This document shows, piece after piece, positions 12,947-23,950 of a DNA stretch of 64,000 nucleotides. The notes beneath the pieces are model-generated. The model ran no database searches and was not told the origin of the DNA. It saw only the letters and a program-made list of their open reading frames with translations. Position 1 is the first letter of the stretch, and each line of letters begins with the position of its first letter. The position numbers and the translations under genes are program-made. Source of the stretch: Heligmosomoides polygyrus polygyrus. Its lineage: Eukaryota > Nematoda > Chromadorea > Rhabditida > Heligmosomidae. The stretch is from NCBI GenBank assembly GCA_947396885.1, contig OX377202.1, positions 68,110,643 through 68,174,642 of the forward strand, written 5' to 3'.

Positions 12947-15900
12947 ACCAGAACGTCGCGCTAACCGCAGCAGCTGTGTATGTAGCCGCATACTCTGTTA
13001 TTCTCAGCGTAGCTTTTCAATGGGATGTGCAGACACCGTTCCCTTTCTGTCACTCAAAACGTGCGCCTTTCTTCCGCCCAGTTCGCGTGCTGTTTGATTG
13101 CGTTCCAGCTTGGCTCGATATTTATTCGCTGCCGATCAAACGACCGAACTGGGAGCGCGTTTACTGCTCCCGCTAGGTGTAAATTGAGTGCACTTGGGAG
13201 ACGGGGGGAAGTATACGGCGCCGACGACCTCGTTATGTATCCCGACCATTTTCCTCCTCTTCCTTCGGATAACGCCCTCTCGAAGGTTTCTTTCTCACAC
13301 GCTCCACCTCTTTGTGTCATACACTCTTTAGGCATGATCGCCTGCACGCTTTCCTCCCGATGTAGGAGTATTTGACTAATAATAAGCTTGTCCTCCTTGT
13401 TACAGCCATTATCTGTGCTTTCATTCCATTGCCACCGTTCTTGTTGTTGTTGTTGTTGTTATCGTTATCGTTAGCTTTTCTGTGCTACCCCTTTCAATCT
13501 CTTCACTGTCGTTGTTTTCCCTTTCTTCCACCTTACATTCTCTACACTCTGCTTAGGTAGTATAACTCTGTTCAACTTCAGGGTCCACCGGCGTTCGTTT
13601 TTCCTTTCCGCTCACACGCATGCCATCTTCCTTTTATCCACTGGTATGTACTCTCTCTTCTGTCGTGCATTTTTGCTCGTTTTCTCTCCACTTCGCAGTT
13701 TTTCTTTTCTCTTTCTACCTTTGCCACTATCGCCATCACAATCTTCCTCCTCATTACATCCTTTCCGTCCAGCAGACCTTCTCTGATTTGCTCACCTCTT
13801 TTGGGTGCCGTTCTTTTTATCCACTCACTCGACTTCCCAACCGGCACTCGTCCTTCCGATGCCGGTCCAGGTTCGAGCGCTTGGTTTTTAGCCGTTTTCC
13901 ATACGCTCGCTCACACACATGCGTACACACACACTCCCCGCTTTCCACGTGTTGTTCCGTCATTGTTTGGCAGTGCTGTGCGAGGGGGCAGAATTCGGGC
14001 GCTCAGCAGTCAGTCATGTTTTCCCCGCTTCAACATTCATTACTTTCGCATGTTCTACTCTCTTCAGCGCCGCGAATTCCCTCCATTTCCGCGCTTTTTC
14101 GCGTTTCTAATCGACTCCAGGGCTCGCTGAGGAATGCTTGTCGAGATAGCCAGCCAGCCTTCCGGCGTCGGCGCTGTCCCAGTGTTGGGCGACGACTTAG
14201 GGATTAGCGCAGTTTCACAAGTACCTGAGGAGACACGGGATGTTCCGGGGTCATCGCCCGTCTACAGAGTCGGGTTGCGATTCTTCGCTCATTGTATACA
14301 CGCCACTCTCTCGACGCTCGCTGGCCACGACGCGCTTTTCCAGCCCGTCGTCGTCCGTCGATCGCGTTATGGTAGGTCTCGAACGTCGCGCGCAATCCAA
14401 CCCAGCGCAGCGTCGCTACTGAAGGTGAAGCGACTTCCAGTCAGTGTAGAGAAGGTTACGTCTCCGCGAATGCCTGCTCCAGCGAGTACCGTGCCCAACC
14501 GCGAGCTGCTCAAGCGCTCGTCCGCTTTTTCTTCCACTCGTAGCGAAGGTATCTTCGGCTACGCGCTATCGCATTACGTCGTCCACGATCAGGCGCTCGC
14601 CTCTTTGTGGCAAAAAAGTGAGAATTGGTCAGCCCGCTCACCTCTGCTGCACTCCTCGCTTCCTCTGCGCCTGCCTTCTCGCCCGCCTTTTCCAGCCATC
14701 ATCCACTTTGGGCCATGGCGGGCCTGCTGCATCCAGTCTCTTTTCACCATTGCATTTGCGCGCTGATTGAGATTATTTATTTTTGCTTGTCCCGGGGGCT
14801 TCCTCTTTAATTCTGATCGCCCTTTATGCTCCTCAAGTGCTTTCGCTGCACTTGCAAACCGATCACATCTCTTCTCGACCGGAAACTGCTGCAGAAGCAG
14901 ACGGCTGCTGCCGCTAGCTGCCTGGCTTCCCGTCGTCTTTCTTCCGAGATGCTTCTATAGAATCGTGTGGCTTCAGAGTGCTGCTGCCAGTGGCAAGCAG
15001 CAGCAGGTATCGGCGTCGGCAGTTGTCTCACGAGGCGATAGCGAGTCTTTTATGCGGCCACTCATCACCTGTTTGATTCCCCTGTAGCCGTTTTACGACC
15101 CGGCATGGGGCCTCGCGAGCGGTTAGGGATGTCAGCGTCGGCAAAATCCATCCATCATCCAGTGCTCTCCCTTCCACATTGTCAGAAACTCCTTGCGCTC
15201 TTTCATGTGCTCTTAGTGCTTTGCAGTTTACGCATAAAAGTGTTGCGGTTGCCAGGCGCAGTATACTGTCTACCTTTACCAATCCTGCATATTTTTTACC
15301 ACCAAACAGGTCTCATCAACGCAAATGCACGTAGCAGAGGTCGTCGAAGTCTTCCTTTTCATGAGATTACTAATTGTTGGCTAGTCCTTCTTCCTTAAGA
15401 TGACCGCCACCGACTTGCTACTCGCGGTCAATACTAGAATTCGTCTCCGTCTGCTGCTGTCCCCGTTCTACCCGAAAATTTCTAAAATTATTTTCTTCGA
15501 GACAATGCTCATTGCTCACATAGAGGGACTTCCGCCTGCTAATTAAGTGTTCAATAAGATGCGTTGTGTTTGTCAACGTGTGGCGTCACAACTGACATCA
15601 TTCCAATCTCAGCAAGTAGCGACGCTGTCTCTGTATTAATATTAAACTATTAAAGAGGCGGTTTAGCTGCTCTTGTCGCTCGTTACGAATCGCTAGGTTT
15701 GAAGTGTTCAAAGAACTCTTAGTTCACAGACGAAGCGGTGGTGGTGGTTCAACTTTTTGCTGACGAAAAAACGCTACGCTGCGCGGCATCCGTTTGCATT
15801 GAAATGATCGATTCGGGATCACTTGGCAAACTCGATTTTTTGCTGTTTGTCTACGTACGAAGTGTTTTTTGCTGCCGTGAAATGTCACCTCCATTCGTTT

Positions 15901-17772
15901 TTATTAACGCGCTGTCTTCTCATAATTATTCGCGTTTGGATTGCGCCGCTTATCCCTTCGCTTGTCCCAGTGGCAAGCTGTTCGGAAGGTCATCGGCCGC
16001 AGTTCTGCACCGCGTGCCTTGGGGACTGCCCGGACGGAATCGTTCTGCTTTTTTCCCGAGTAATTGAGCGTCGATGAGGACGAGGCGGTCCAGACTGGTC
16101 GGAGGTGTTGAGCGGTGTGTTCTGCGGAGTGGAGGACGAGGAGGAGCACGAGGATCGCGCAGCGTCGCCGTTTTCGCTTTCGCCCGTCGCAGCGACCGGC
16201 CGGGGCCACCGTAATCGTGCGCTCCGCCACCAGGTTGTGTCATAGGTGCTAAGCGTTCGCGGTCGTCGAATAGTCCTCTGACGATGATTAGTGCGACGTC
16301 GTTCCGGTACTCGAAGGTGGAGTACTCCGGCGACGTCTCATGGTCGTACTCGCGCTCGCGGCGAGCGTGGACCGCTGGCGCCCTGAGTCGCCGGCGACGC
16401 CTGCTAGCGGCGGCACGGATAATCTCCGTTGAGCTGTTGCCTGTCGCGAAGAGCGGCAATCCACTTGTGTGTCCACATACACCCACCACAGAGCGCGCGT
16501 AGCCCAAGCTGCAGAGCCATATGTCCTCGCAGCTCGAGAACATCGCGTTCACGCCTTCGCTGCGGCTCCAGCTCGTCCCGCTCCCGTCCCGCTCCCTCCC
16601 TCTCTCCACCGCGCCATCGCCCCACGCAAAGAACAGAACACGCTCCAATTGTGTGATTCACACGACCGTCGGAGAAACTTCTCCAGGGTTCCGTGTTACA
16701 CCGTTTCCTCTCCTGGCAGTGGAGAACGTCGAGCCGAAATTGCCCGCCTATCCCTCCTAATCTGGTTGCGTCAGAACTGGCCCGTACGGACCACCGCCTC
16801 GTCGATCTCGCCCGCTTCGCTTCGTCCGAGCTCGCCCGTCATTTGTACTGGTCCGATAATCTACTGCCGCAACTTCCGAGGTGCCCTGCCTCGTCAGGTG
16901 CTTCTAGTGACTAATCATGTTACCGACTGTAACGCTCGGTTCTGTCTGATCTGTCGCGCTCTCAAGTCTGCATTCCTCATCATAATCTCTCACGTCGCGT
17001 AGTAGATGGGTGTCCCTTCGATGATAGTTGTCAGCGTTCTTTGGAAAAACCAGCAGTTGTGTTCGAGTAAAAGGTCATGCGGCAGCGACCGAGTTTTCTT
17101 TGATATAGAAGTGCAACGATAACGTGGGAGAAAGCTGCGAGCTAGCACAGTGCATATTTGCACCCAGACGGCAGTACGATCCGTGAATGGGTTACCAATT
17201 ACTGCCATTCTAGTTTAAGCAACTGATTTTATATCTATGTATTTATTGTTATGCATTTTTGCGTTCCACTTTGAAATTGAAATTTACCTTAATTTTTAAA
17301 AATGTTTTTATAGTTTGCAATGAGATGCACGTTCCGTTGCCTGCACCATTGTTGCTACTTGGGCTTACAGTATTGCGTTTTGCTAAAAATTTCCACTGAC
17401 CTACTTGTATCGTTGAAGTGGAGTGTCATGCTTTCACAGGATTCTCCAGGATTTCCCAAGCATCTCGACAGCTTTCTGGGGATGTCCCTTAGATCTGATA
17501 AACGCTAAACTCTCTCTGTTTAATGGAAACAGGTGAAAACTGGAGGGCCAGCAAAAAGTTGAGCTTGCACGGCGTACAGCCCTTTACTGAAGCCGGAGTA
17601 CTGGGCAGTCAGAAGGGCAGCAATGGCTAATATGATATGACGCAAGTTCGTAGTAGTCGTCATGCATACATCAGACCAGGGATGGAAAACAAGAGCTCTC
17701 ATCCCGGAGGAAACTGCCTTTCATCATATCGCGGTGACTTCGCTGTATTCTATTGAGCCCCTGCCAGCGTCA
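12947..17772. other. GC-rich, partly pyrimidine-rich region without an identified gene
   Basis: From about 13.2 to 14.1 kb the + strand is strikingly C/T-rich, with (GTT)n at about 13441-13460. From 14.1 to 17.0 kb it is GC-rich with open frames up to 232 codons (minus strand, 15950-16648). That frame is Arg/Pro-rich, overlaps open + strand frames and has no recognisable domain, so it was not called as a gene. The region may be regulatory or hold untranslated exons. Confidence 0.35.
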
Positions 17773-17781
17773 GCGCTCCTC

Positions 17782-19293
17782 GAGAGAAGTTATCAGGCGA
17801 AGTTAGCACATGTCTTCCTCATTCTCATTGGAGCGCGTTAGCCGTCCTACCTTCTCATTGGACACGATTTTCGCACTGGAACGTGTTATCACCCACCATT
17901 ACTCTCCCCTACCTGCTCATTCAGCGTGTTATTAGTATTGTTATGGTTATAAACGTTATTAGAAGACTGAAGCAACTACAAAAAGACAAAGATTATCCAC
18001 GGAAGAGGAATAAAATCGGACGAGTACTATGTGGTAGCTATATTTTTACTTTTGCACTCGCCACAATTTGTTCTAAGCATGTATGTAGAACTTTTCTCAC
18101 TGTTAGTGCAGGAATTCTATTTGATAAAAAGAGTCCTACATGAATGTCACGCTCTAGACTCCTCAACATACCTTTCGAGGACATCAAAAGCTAATAATAT
18201 GATGAAAATACTGCAACTAAACTCATAACAGGAACAGGAGCTGTAGGCGCCGCATCACCAGTGTCTCGACCCTATCAATGATAAAGGCATATAGTGTTTT
18301 TTTCAAAGGTTTATTACCTTAAGCAGTATTTAAGAGCGTACAAATGAATCAGTATTTATTGAAACGCTGTATTTTCCATTTTCACGTCGAATTGTACACT
18401 TTTCGAATCAAATTGGACAATCTTCTAAGCTAGCCCAAGACTTTGAAATTAAAGCGAACTCTTCCAAATCGAAATGACCTTCAGGCAGGTTAAACCAGAG
18501 ACTCAATAAGATGGTAAAAAAATTTTTGTTCAAGGAAAATGTGGTGCAACATTCTTTGAGATTTTTTTAGTTTATCTGCCCCAATATGTACAGTAATTTT
18601 ATAAAATTTTTATTTTTAGAGAAAAATAATAAATCGTTACAAAACTTCTCTTAAAGCAAAGAGTTAAGCATATAGCGCATTAAAAGGTCAGATCGCGATT
18701 GCACTCAAAAAGTTCACCGCAACTTTTATTTGATTGATAGTGAAAATGCCTCTTCCATGAACCACTAAAGTGAAGATGAGTGTTCCTTACAGTTGTTTTT
18801 GTTGTACCGTTAACAGGTGTCAATCTCCATGTAAGCAGAAGTCTGCTATCAATCGAATAAAAATCGCGACCTCTTCGAAGAGGTGATGGCGCAATCTATT
18901 TTTAGTACTAAAAGAATGGGCGCCATTCTGCTCTTCAAGACAAGCTGTAAACCATTATTTTTCCTCAAAAAATATAAATTTTATAAAACTTCAAACAATG
19001 TGTCCAATTATTGGGTAGATGAATTAAAGCTACAGAGAAAGTTGTGCTATTTTTTCACTTTTCCATCAACTACTTATAAAGTGTGCTCACAAAAAGAAGC
19101 CATTCTAGGATCAATGAGAGTTAATGAGAAAGGATAGGACACTAATGCTGCAATGTTACTAATTTTAATGAACGTTAAAGGAAAGAATTGGGGACAAAAT
19201 ACGAGTCATGGGAAGAATGAGGAGGTAGGACGGCTAACGCGCTCCAATGAGAATGAGGAAGACATGTGCTAACTTCGCCTGATAACTTCTCTC
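17782..19293. mobile_element. Mutator-like (MULE-type) non-autonomous element, 1,512 bp
   Basis: Perfect or near-perfect 70-base terminal inverted repeats (17782-17851 and 19224-19293) begin GAGAGAAGTTATCAGGCGAA. They are directly abutted on both sides by the 9-base duplication GCGCTCCTC (17773-17781 and 19294-19302). Long inverted repeats with a 9-base duplication are characteristic of the Mutator superfamily. The interior is AT-rich with no transposase-like frame, so the copy is non-autonomous. High arm identity implies recent insertion. Confidence 0.85.
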
Positions 19294-19302
19294 GCGCTCC
19301 TC

Positions 19303-20119
19303 GGCCGTCCTTCGGTTGACCAATCTAGTGACACGCTATTCTACCAGAGCTCGGTGTCGGCTCGGCTCGACCGCACAAGCAATTACCCAGCGCTGTAGCA
19401 GCGTGTTAGCACCTGAGACATCGCTTGGACGATTTCTGTCGTTTGTCGTCAGCGCCTCTACGCGCTCTATCGTCTATCACCCTCCTCTAGAAGACGCTCT
19501 GTGGCGTTATCACTGCATATCACTTTTGCTTATCGAACCTAATCCATCAACGGATGAGCTCGGCCGCATTGCTGTCTACGAGATTGGATCGAGGGGGAGG
19601 AGTGCTAGAAGTGGAGAAGAGGGGGTCTGCCGAAGTGCCGATGTAGCAGTTCAGCCTTTTTCTCACCACTTTTCTCCGAGTTGTTGGTTGTCTGGGTCTC
19701 TGACGCATACGCGCTGCTGCAAACGTTAGGAACGGGCAGAGCTGGCATTCCCAGAATTGGTGAGTGGCTGATGGACAGAAGCCGACAGGGCGACTTCGTG
19801 TTCTCGCTATTCGTGGTCAGTCTTCATAACGATTCCTTCACTGCGATGTTCCATCCAGGGATGCACATTTTACGGCTAACGATTTGAAGAATTAACGGCA
19901 TTCTTTGATAAAATCTGGTTTAACGATTTGACGAAAATTCTTAGAAATTTAATGGAATTTTCAACGGACTCATTTCTCAGTGAATTTATCACATTTACCC
20001 TTAGTATTCTCTAGTATTGCAGGTGTCATCCTCCCGATTAGGACTGTTCTTGAAAAAATCTATTGAAATCAGCAGGAATATTATCGTGATTTCATGAATT
20101 TTTCTTGAATTTTTGGAAA
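19303..20119. other. No gene identified
   Basis: GC-rich sequence (19.3-19.8 kb) passes into AT-rich sequence. The 137-codon frame at 19316-19729 has no recognisable features. Confidence 0.4.
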
Positions 20120-20130
20120 TAATGCATTTT

Positions 20131-20419
20131 GGTGGCGCCTGTAGCGCAGTCAAGGGAGGTGCCGGCGGTCGCGTGTACCCGATATCGGGTTCTTGGTTAG
20201 GATTTCCCGCCCATGCCAACCAATCGTTCCATCCCTCCGGGGTCGGAGAATGGGCACCAGACTTGTCTGGGAAGGATATAGGGCTGACTTCTTCATCGCC
20301 TAGCCACCGCAAATCTTTGTATGACCCAGTACGCATTAAAATCACCTCAACGATATGCCGTATAAGTAGAATGCGTGGCACATCCCAAATGGATTAAGTA
20401 GTTTTTTACCCTTATTCTT
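20131..20419 (+). mobile_element. tRNA-derived SINE, copy 1 (full length, 289 bp)
   Basis: The 5' part is tRNA-like: an A-box-like TGTAGCGCAGTCAAGG and a B-box-like GGTTAGGATTTCC about 45 bases later. A conserved body follows, with CTCCGGGGTCGG, the diverged body motif TTGTATGACCCAGTACGCAT, and a tail of (CCTTAT)-like repeat. An 11-base target duplication TAATGCATTTT flanks it (20120-20130 and 20420-20430). Confidence 0.85.
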
Positions 20420-20430
20420 TAATGCATTTT

Positions 20431-21787
20431 TGAGCTAGAATTTTTTTCGCCGAGCCCCAAGCACGTCAACGAATCGAAAATTATACTGCTCCAATCTCCT
20501 CGTAAGATATGGCTATCCTCGCCTAGCGCTGCTTATCCCAGAATACTTTTGCCAGCCACCTGTATCAGTCGAGTCGGAGAGAATGTTTTCGGGCGTTGGA
20601 CTTATTCAAACGATTTTAGAAAAACGCTAGTAACAAAAATTAGGAAAGCTACTTTTCCTGAACGTCAACACGTTGGCGACGAGTCACACCTTTTCTGTAG
20701 TGTGGGGCCATGTGGCACGATGTTGTGTCACGGTCCCGATGTTGCAAAAAATGGGTTGGTCCCACGCACTCGAAAATCGTGCGTTCGACAACGTGTTAAC
20801 ATTCCATTGATAGGCGTTTAATTGTATTTCTATTAGTTCTTTCTGTATTTAGTGGACTGGTGCCCGCATCGAGATTGTATATGCTCGTAGGATCTCAGAA
20901 AAAAAGAACCAGGAAAGGGGGAACTCCGGGCACCTGCCCGATCGCACATTTTAAGATGCCTTGTTGGTGATCATCTTGAATGATAATTCCGTACCTGTTC
21001 CTATTCCACACTCTCTAGATGATTCATTGCTGAGGGCCTGTTTATTTTTTGTGTTTGTTGATGTTGAATTGTTTATTTTACATTGCAGTGTTACACTCCA
21101 TTCCTTGAACTTTAGCTGCCGATCTCTTGAGGTTGAATCGTATAAATTTTTCCTCGATTTTTTTCTCTTGAAATAGTGGTTTGCAGCTAATTGTACTTTT
21201 AACGACACTTAACGATTTACCGGAACTTCAACGAAAATTTTCCGTTAAAGAAATTCGTTTAAGAAAATTTAACGCACAGAATTTTGTGTGCAGCCATTGG
21301 TTCCATCGGATTGTTTTGCGAGTGTCTGGCACGTCACGCTCTCCCTTATCTCCCATCTTTGTGATGCCCTCTCAAGGGTCATCAATACGGAGCTTCATTC
21401 TTCGAGTTGGAAATCTTCTTGGGAGCTTCACCGCGCGAAATGAAGAAACCTGTGTCAGATCGGCTTGTCTTTTGGACTGTAGGTTATATTACAGACTATA
21501 GCAGACAATAGATTGGCTTGCTGTTTGCACCGTCAATTCCTTCATGTTTTCAACTCCTGTTTGCCAGTATCTCTAGGCCTCGGTATCCTGTCCTTCGAAG
21601 TATTCGGCCTTATGTCTATATCCCAAGCACAGCACCACATCTAATTTCGCGCGTTCTTCTTCATGAGTCGGTATTATCCTGATGCCTCATATGAGGAAGC
21701 TATTAATACGACCACACATTTGACTTACTGTCTGTCTTCTTCCATGGTACTGGAGGTACTGACATGATACAGGTTGCAAGGGCTATT
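20431..21787. other. No gene identified
   Basis: AT-rich sequence with short open frames on both strands. No repeat structure or recognisable coding similarity was seen. Confidence 0.4.
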
Positions 21788-22279
21788 CTACCTTGCGAAA
21801 GTGCTGCATGTTTGATCGTTATTAATGTTTATTTTAACGTGAAAAGCAGAAGGTAGCACCGGGAGCCTAAGGCGAAAGGGACGCGTGTAATATGAAGAGC
21901 TGAAATTGATAGCAATATTCAGGAAACGTCCGATTTGTGAAACCGTTTTGTCCTGGTAGAGTTCTAGGCTTGTAAGTTCGTCGTCACAAAGCTCCAGGAG
22001 GTTTGTAAGTGAGTCCTTGTATGAATTCGTGATTGGAATTACTCCTCGATGTAGTTGTCCGGCTAACTGTAATAACAGACTGACTACTCTGAGTGTGGTG
22101 GCTCTCAAATTCTGTCCCGCTTTCCGTTCCCCATAATTCCGTGAATACGGAGATAGTGCTGCGTGGAGTTCACTTCGGAAGGGGAACAAGCTGTAGCCGT
22201 TCTGGAATTCTTCTCCGACTGAAGTTAGCCGGCTGAGCGTTTCCGGATGATCCTCCTTCATGTCTTCCGCTCCTCCTGG
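21788..22279 (-). other. Unassigned minus-strand open frame
   Basis: The 157-codon ATG frame (22261-21788) is open a further 6 codons upstream. It reads like a protein: GEEFQNGYSLFPFRSELHAA, then SLTNLLELCDDELTSLELYQ. The other frames here are closed, which makes it more than a GC artefact. No domain, signal peptide or partner exon was recognised. It may be an exon, a pseudogene or part of an old mobile element. Confidence 0.3.
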
Positions 22280-23740
22280 TTAATGAATCCTCTTTGTAAC
22301 CACTCGAACAAGCGCGAGGTCAACGCGGGTCGCATGGTTATTCGGCACGACCCGCTCCCGTCCCCCACGCCGCCCGCTCGTCTTCATTTCGGCGTATCTC
22401 TGAAGCGTCCACCCGCACTGTCATTGATATTCTCCGCGTTTTTAGCCCTTCGATTTGCAGTGCTAATAGCGTCGAGTTAGCGAAGTGTAACGAGGATGGG
22501 GTACCCTCTAGCTGGTCACCCGGGAGGGCGGTGTCCCTCGTGTGAGGTCGCCGCGTACAGTCGTCGTCGAAGACGTAACCAGTTCTCTCGGCTGCGCTCG
22601 TCTTGTTTGTCTAGCGTGCTTAACCCATGCGGTGCTGTTCGTAGCACTGGCTTGACGATGTGTTCGCAACTGCCCAGCGGACGGAAGAGAAAGTTCTCTC
22701 ACTCTCAAACTGGAATCTGCGGGGCCTGTACCATAGAGGAAGGGCATTCCAGCGAGAAGTGTTCAGAGCTTCGCCGACGCTTGAACAAGGTGTCGCTAGG
22801 CGGGATCGAAAAACTCGTCAACATCGGGTTGTGTTGGAGGCTACTGCTAGGGATCTGTCAGCGAAGCCGACTCACCCATTGGCGAAATTTTAAGTGCGGC
22901 TGTCAATTTTCATGTCTGATAGGAAGCCATCGTTTCTTCTGCAACCTCTGGTCATTCCACTCTTTCGCTAGACGTGTTGTTGGAGTTTTCGGTTCAGAAG
23001 CTTCAAGCTTCAAGGGCACGTTTCTCGTCTGCTCACGGGCTCGGAACCGTCCACGATATTGACGATTTTTTCGATGTTGCGGATTGGCTCTCTGCTCGCT
23101 TCTGATTTGAACCAGTCCTGAGGCCTTTCTTTCTTCTTCTTACCAACCGTATTTTGAGCAAATCTCTCAGTTCCTAGTTCGACCCAGGTTGTACTGTAGC
23201 TTGCCAAAGATCGTCTTTAGCCGAATCTCTTCCTGATGGCGTTCCAAATTCACAACAGTTGAAGTCCTCTCCTCCGAAACAGAAACAGCATGTGCCATTC
23301 GTAACGATAGTTCCCGGGTAATTCAACACGTCTAAATTATGTGTCCACAATCCCTGATGACACCGCGAAGTTAGTGACCAGTCTGAGCTCGGTGCGCCCT
23401 GTAAGCAATGGACGCGAGTCCACTGTTTGCTTCTGACGGTGCGCATTTTTTTTTTTGCACAGTGGAGGCCGCCCTTTAATGAGTCGCTTATCTTCGCCTT
23501 AAACCTCGGTTATGGAAGAACCCGTGCCTCGCAACCTGAACATTTTTTCATGCTGTATTAGCATAGAGCTCTTGCGTCATTGAATGTCTTAGGAAGTTGT
23601 GGTGGAGGACTACATAATCTTAGCTACATTGCAAGCCTTCGGCTCTAGTTTCCTCAAATTTTGCCGAGCGTTTACTAGAAATGTTCTCCTTGGGCAAAAA
23701 GATGAACTGCTTTTGAGGCTTTTATGGGCGAATAGAAGTT
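22280..23740. other. No gene identified; cysteine-rich fragments
   Basis: The + strand has a CX2C-X5-H-X4-C pattern (CGACTIEEGHSSEKC, about 22707-22750). The minus strand has CCFCFGGEDFNCCEFGT near 23290-23250. Either may be a remnant of a retroelement zinc knuckle, but no protease or polymerase follows, so no element is called. Confidence 0.25.
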
Positions 23741-23742
23741 AG

Positions 23743-23950
23743 GCACGTGGAGCACAGTCGGAGAAGGCACCGGCTGTCGCGTGCACTCGATTTCAGGTTG
23801 TTCGTTCGGATTTCCCGCCTAGGCTAACCAAACCCTTCACCCTTCGGGGTCGGTGAGTTGGTACAGGTTCGTCTGGAAAGGATACAACAATAATTTGTCC
23901 ATCGGCTGACCACAGCAAGTCGTTTCATGGGCCAAATACGCATTGGTAGT
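23743..23950 (+). mobile_element. tRNA-derived SINE, copy 2 (3' truncated)
   Basis: It matches the other copies from the tRNA-like head (GTGGAGCACAGTCGGAGA, GTTCGGATTTCCCGCC) through CTTCGGGGTCGG to GGGCCAAATACGCATT. It then departs from the family before the tail. It is the most diverged copy. Confidence 0.75.

Noticed and set aside
14134..14766. 210-codon + strand frame
   Set aside because: Same situation as above: a GC-rich block with several overlapping frames and no recognisable motif.
15950..16648. 232-codon minus-strand frame
   Set aside because: Arg/Pro-rich, in GC-rich DNA where both strands are open, with no domain or splice context.
20131..20210. Functional tRNA gene
   Set aside because: A- and B-box-like motifs are present, but no cloverleaf with proper acceptor and anticodon stems could be built. 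The unit is repeated with a body and tail, as in a SINE.
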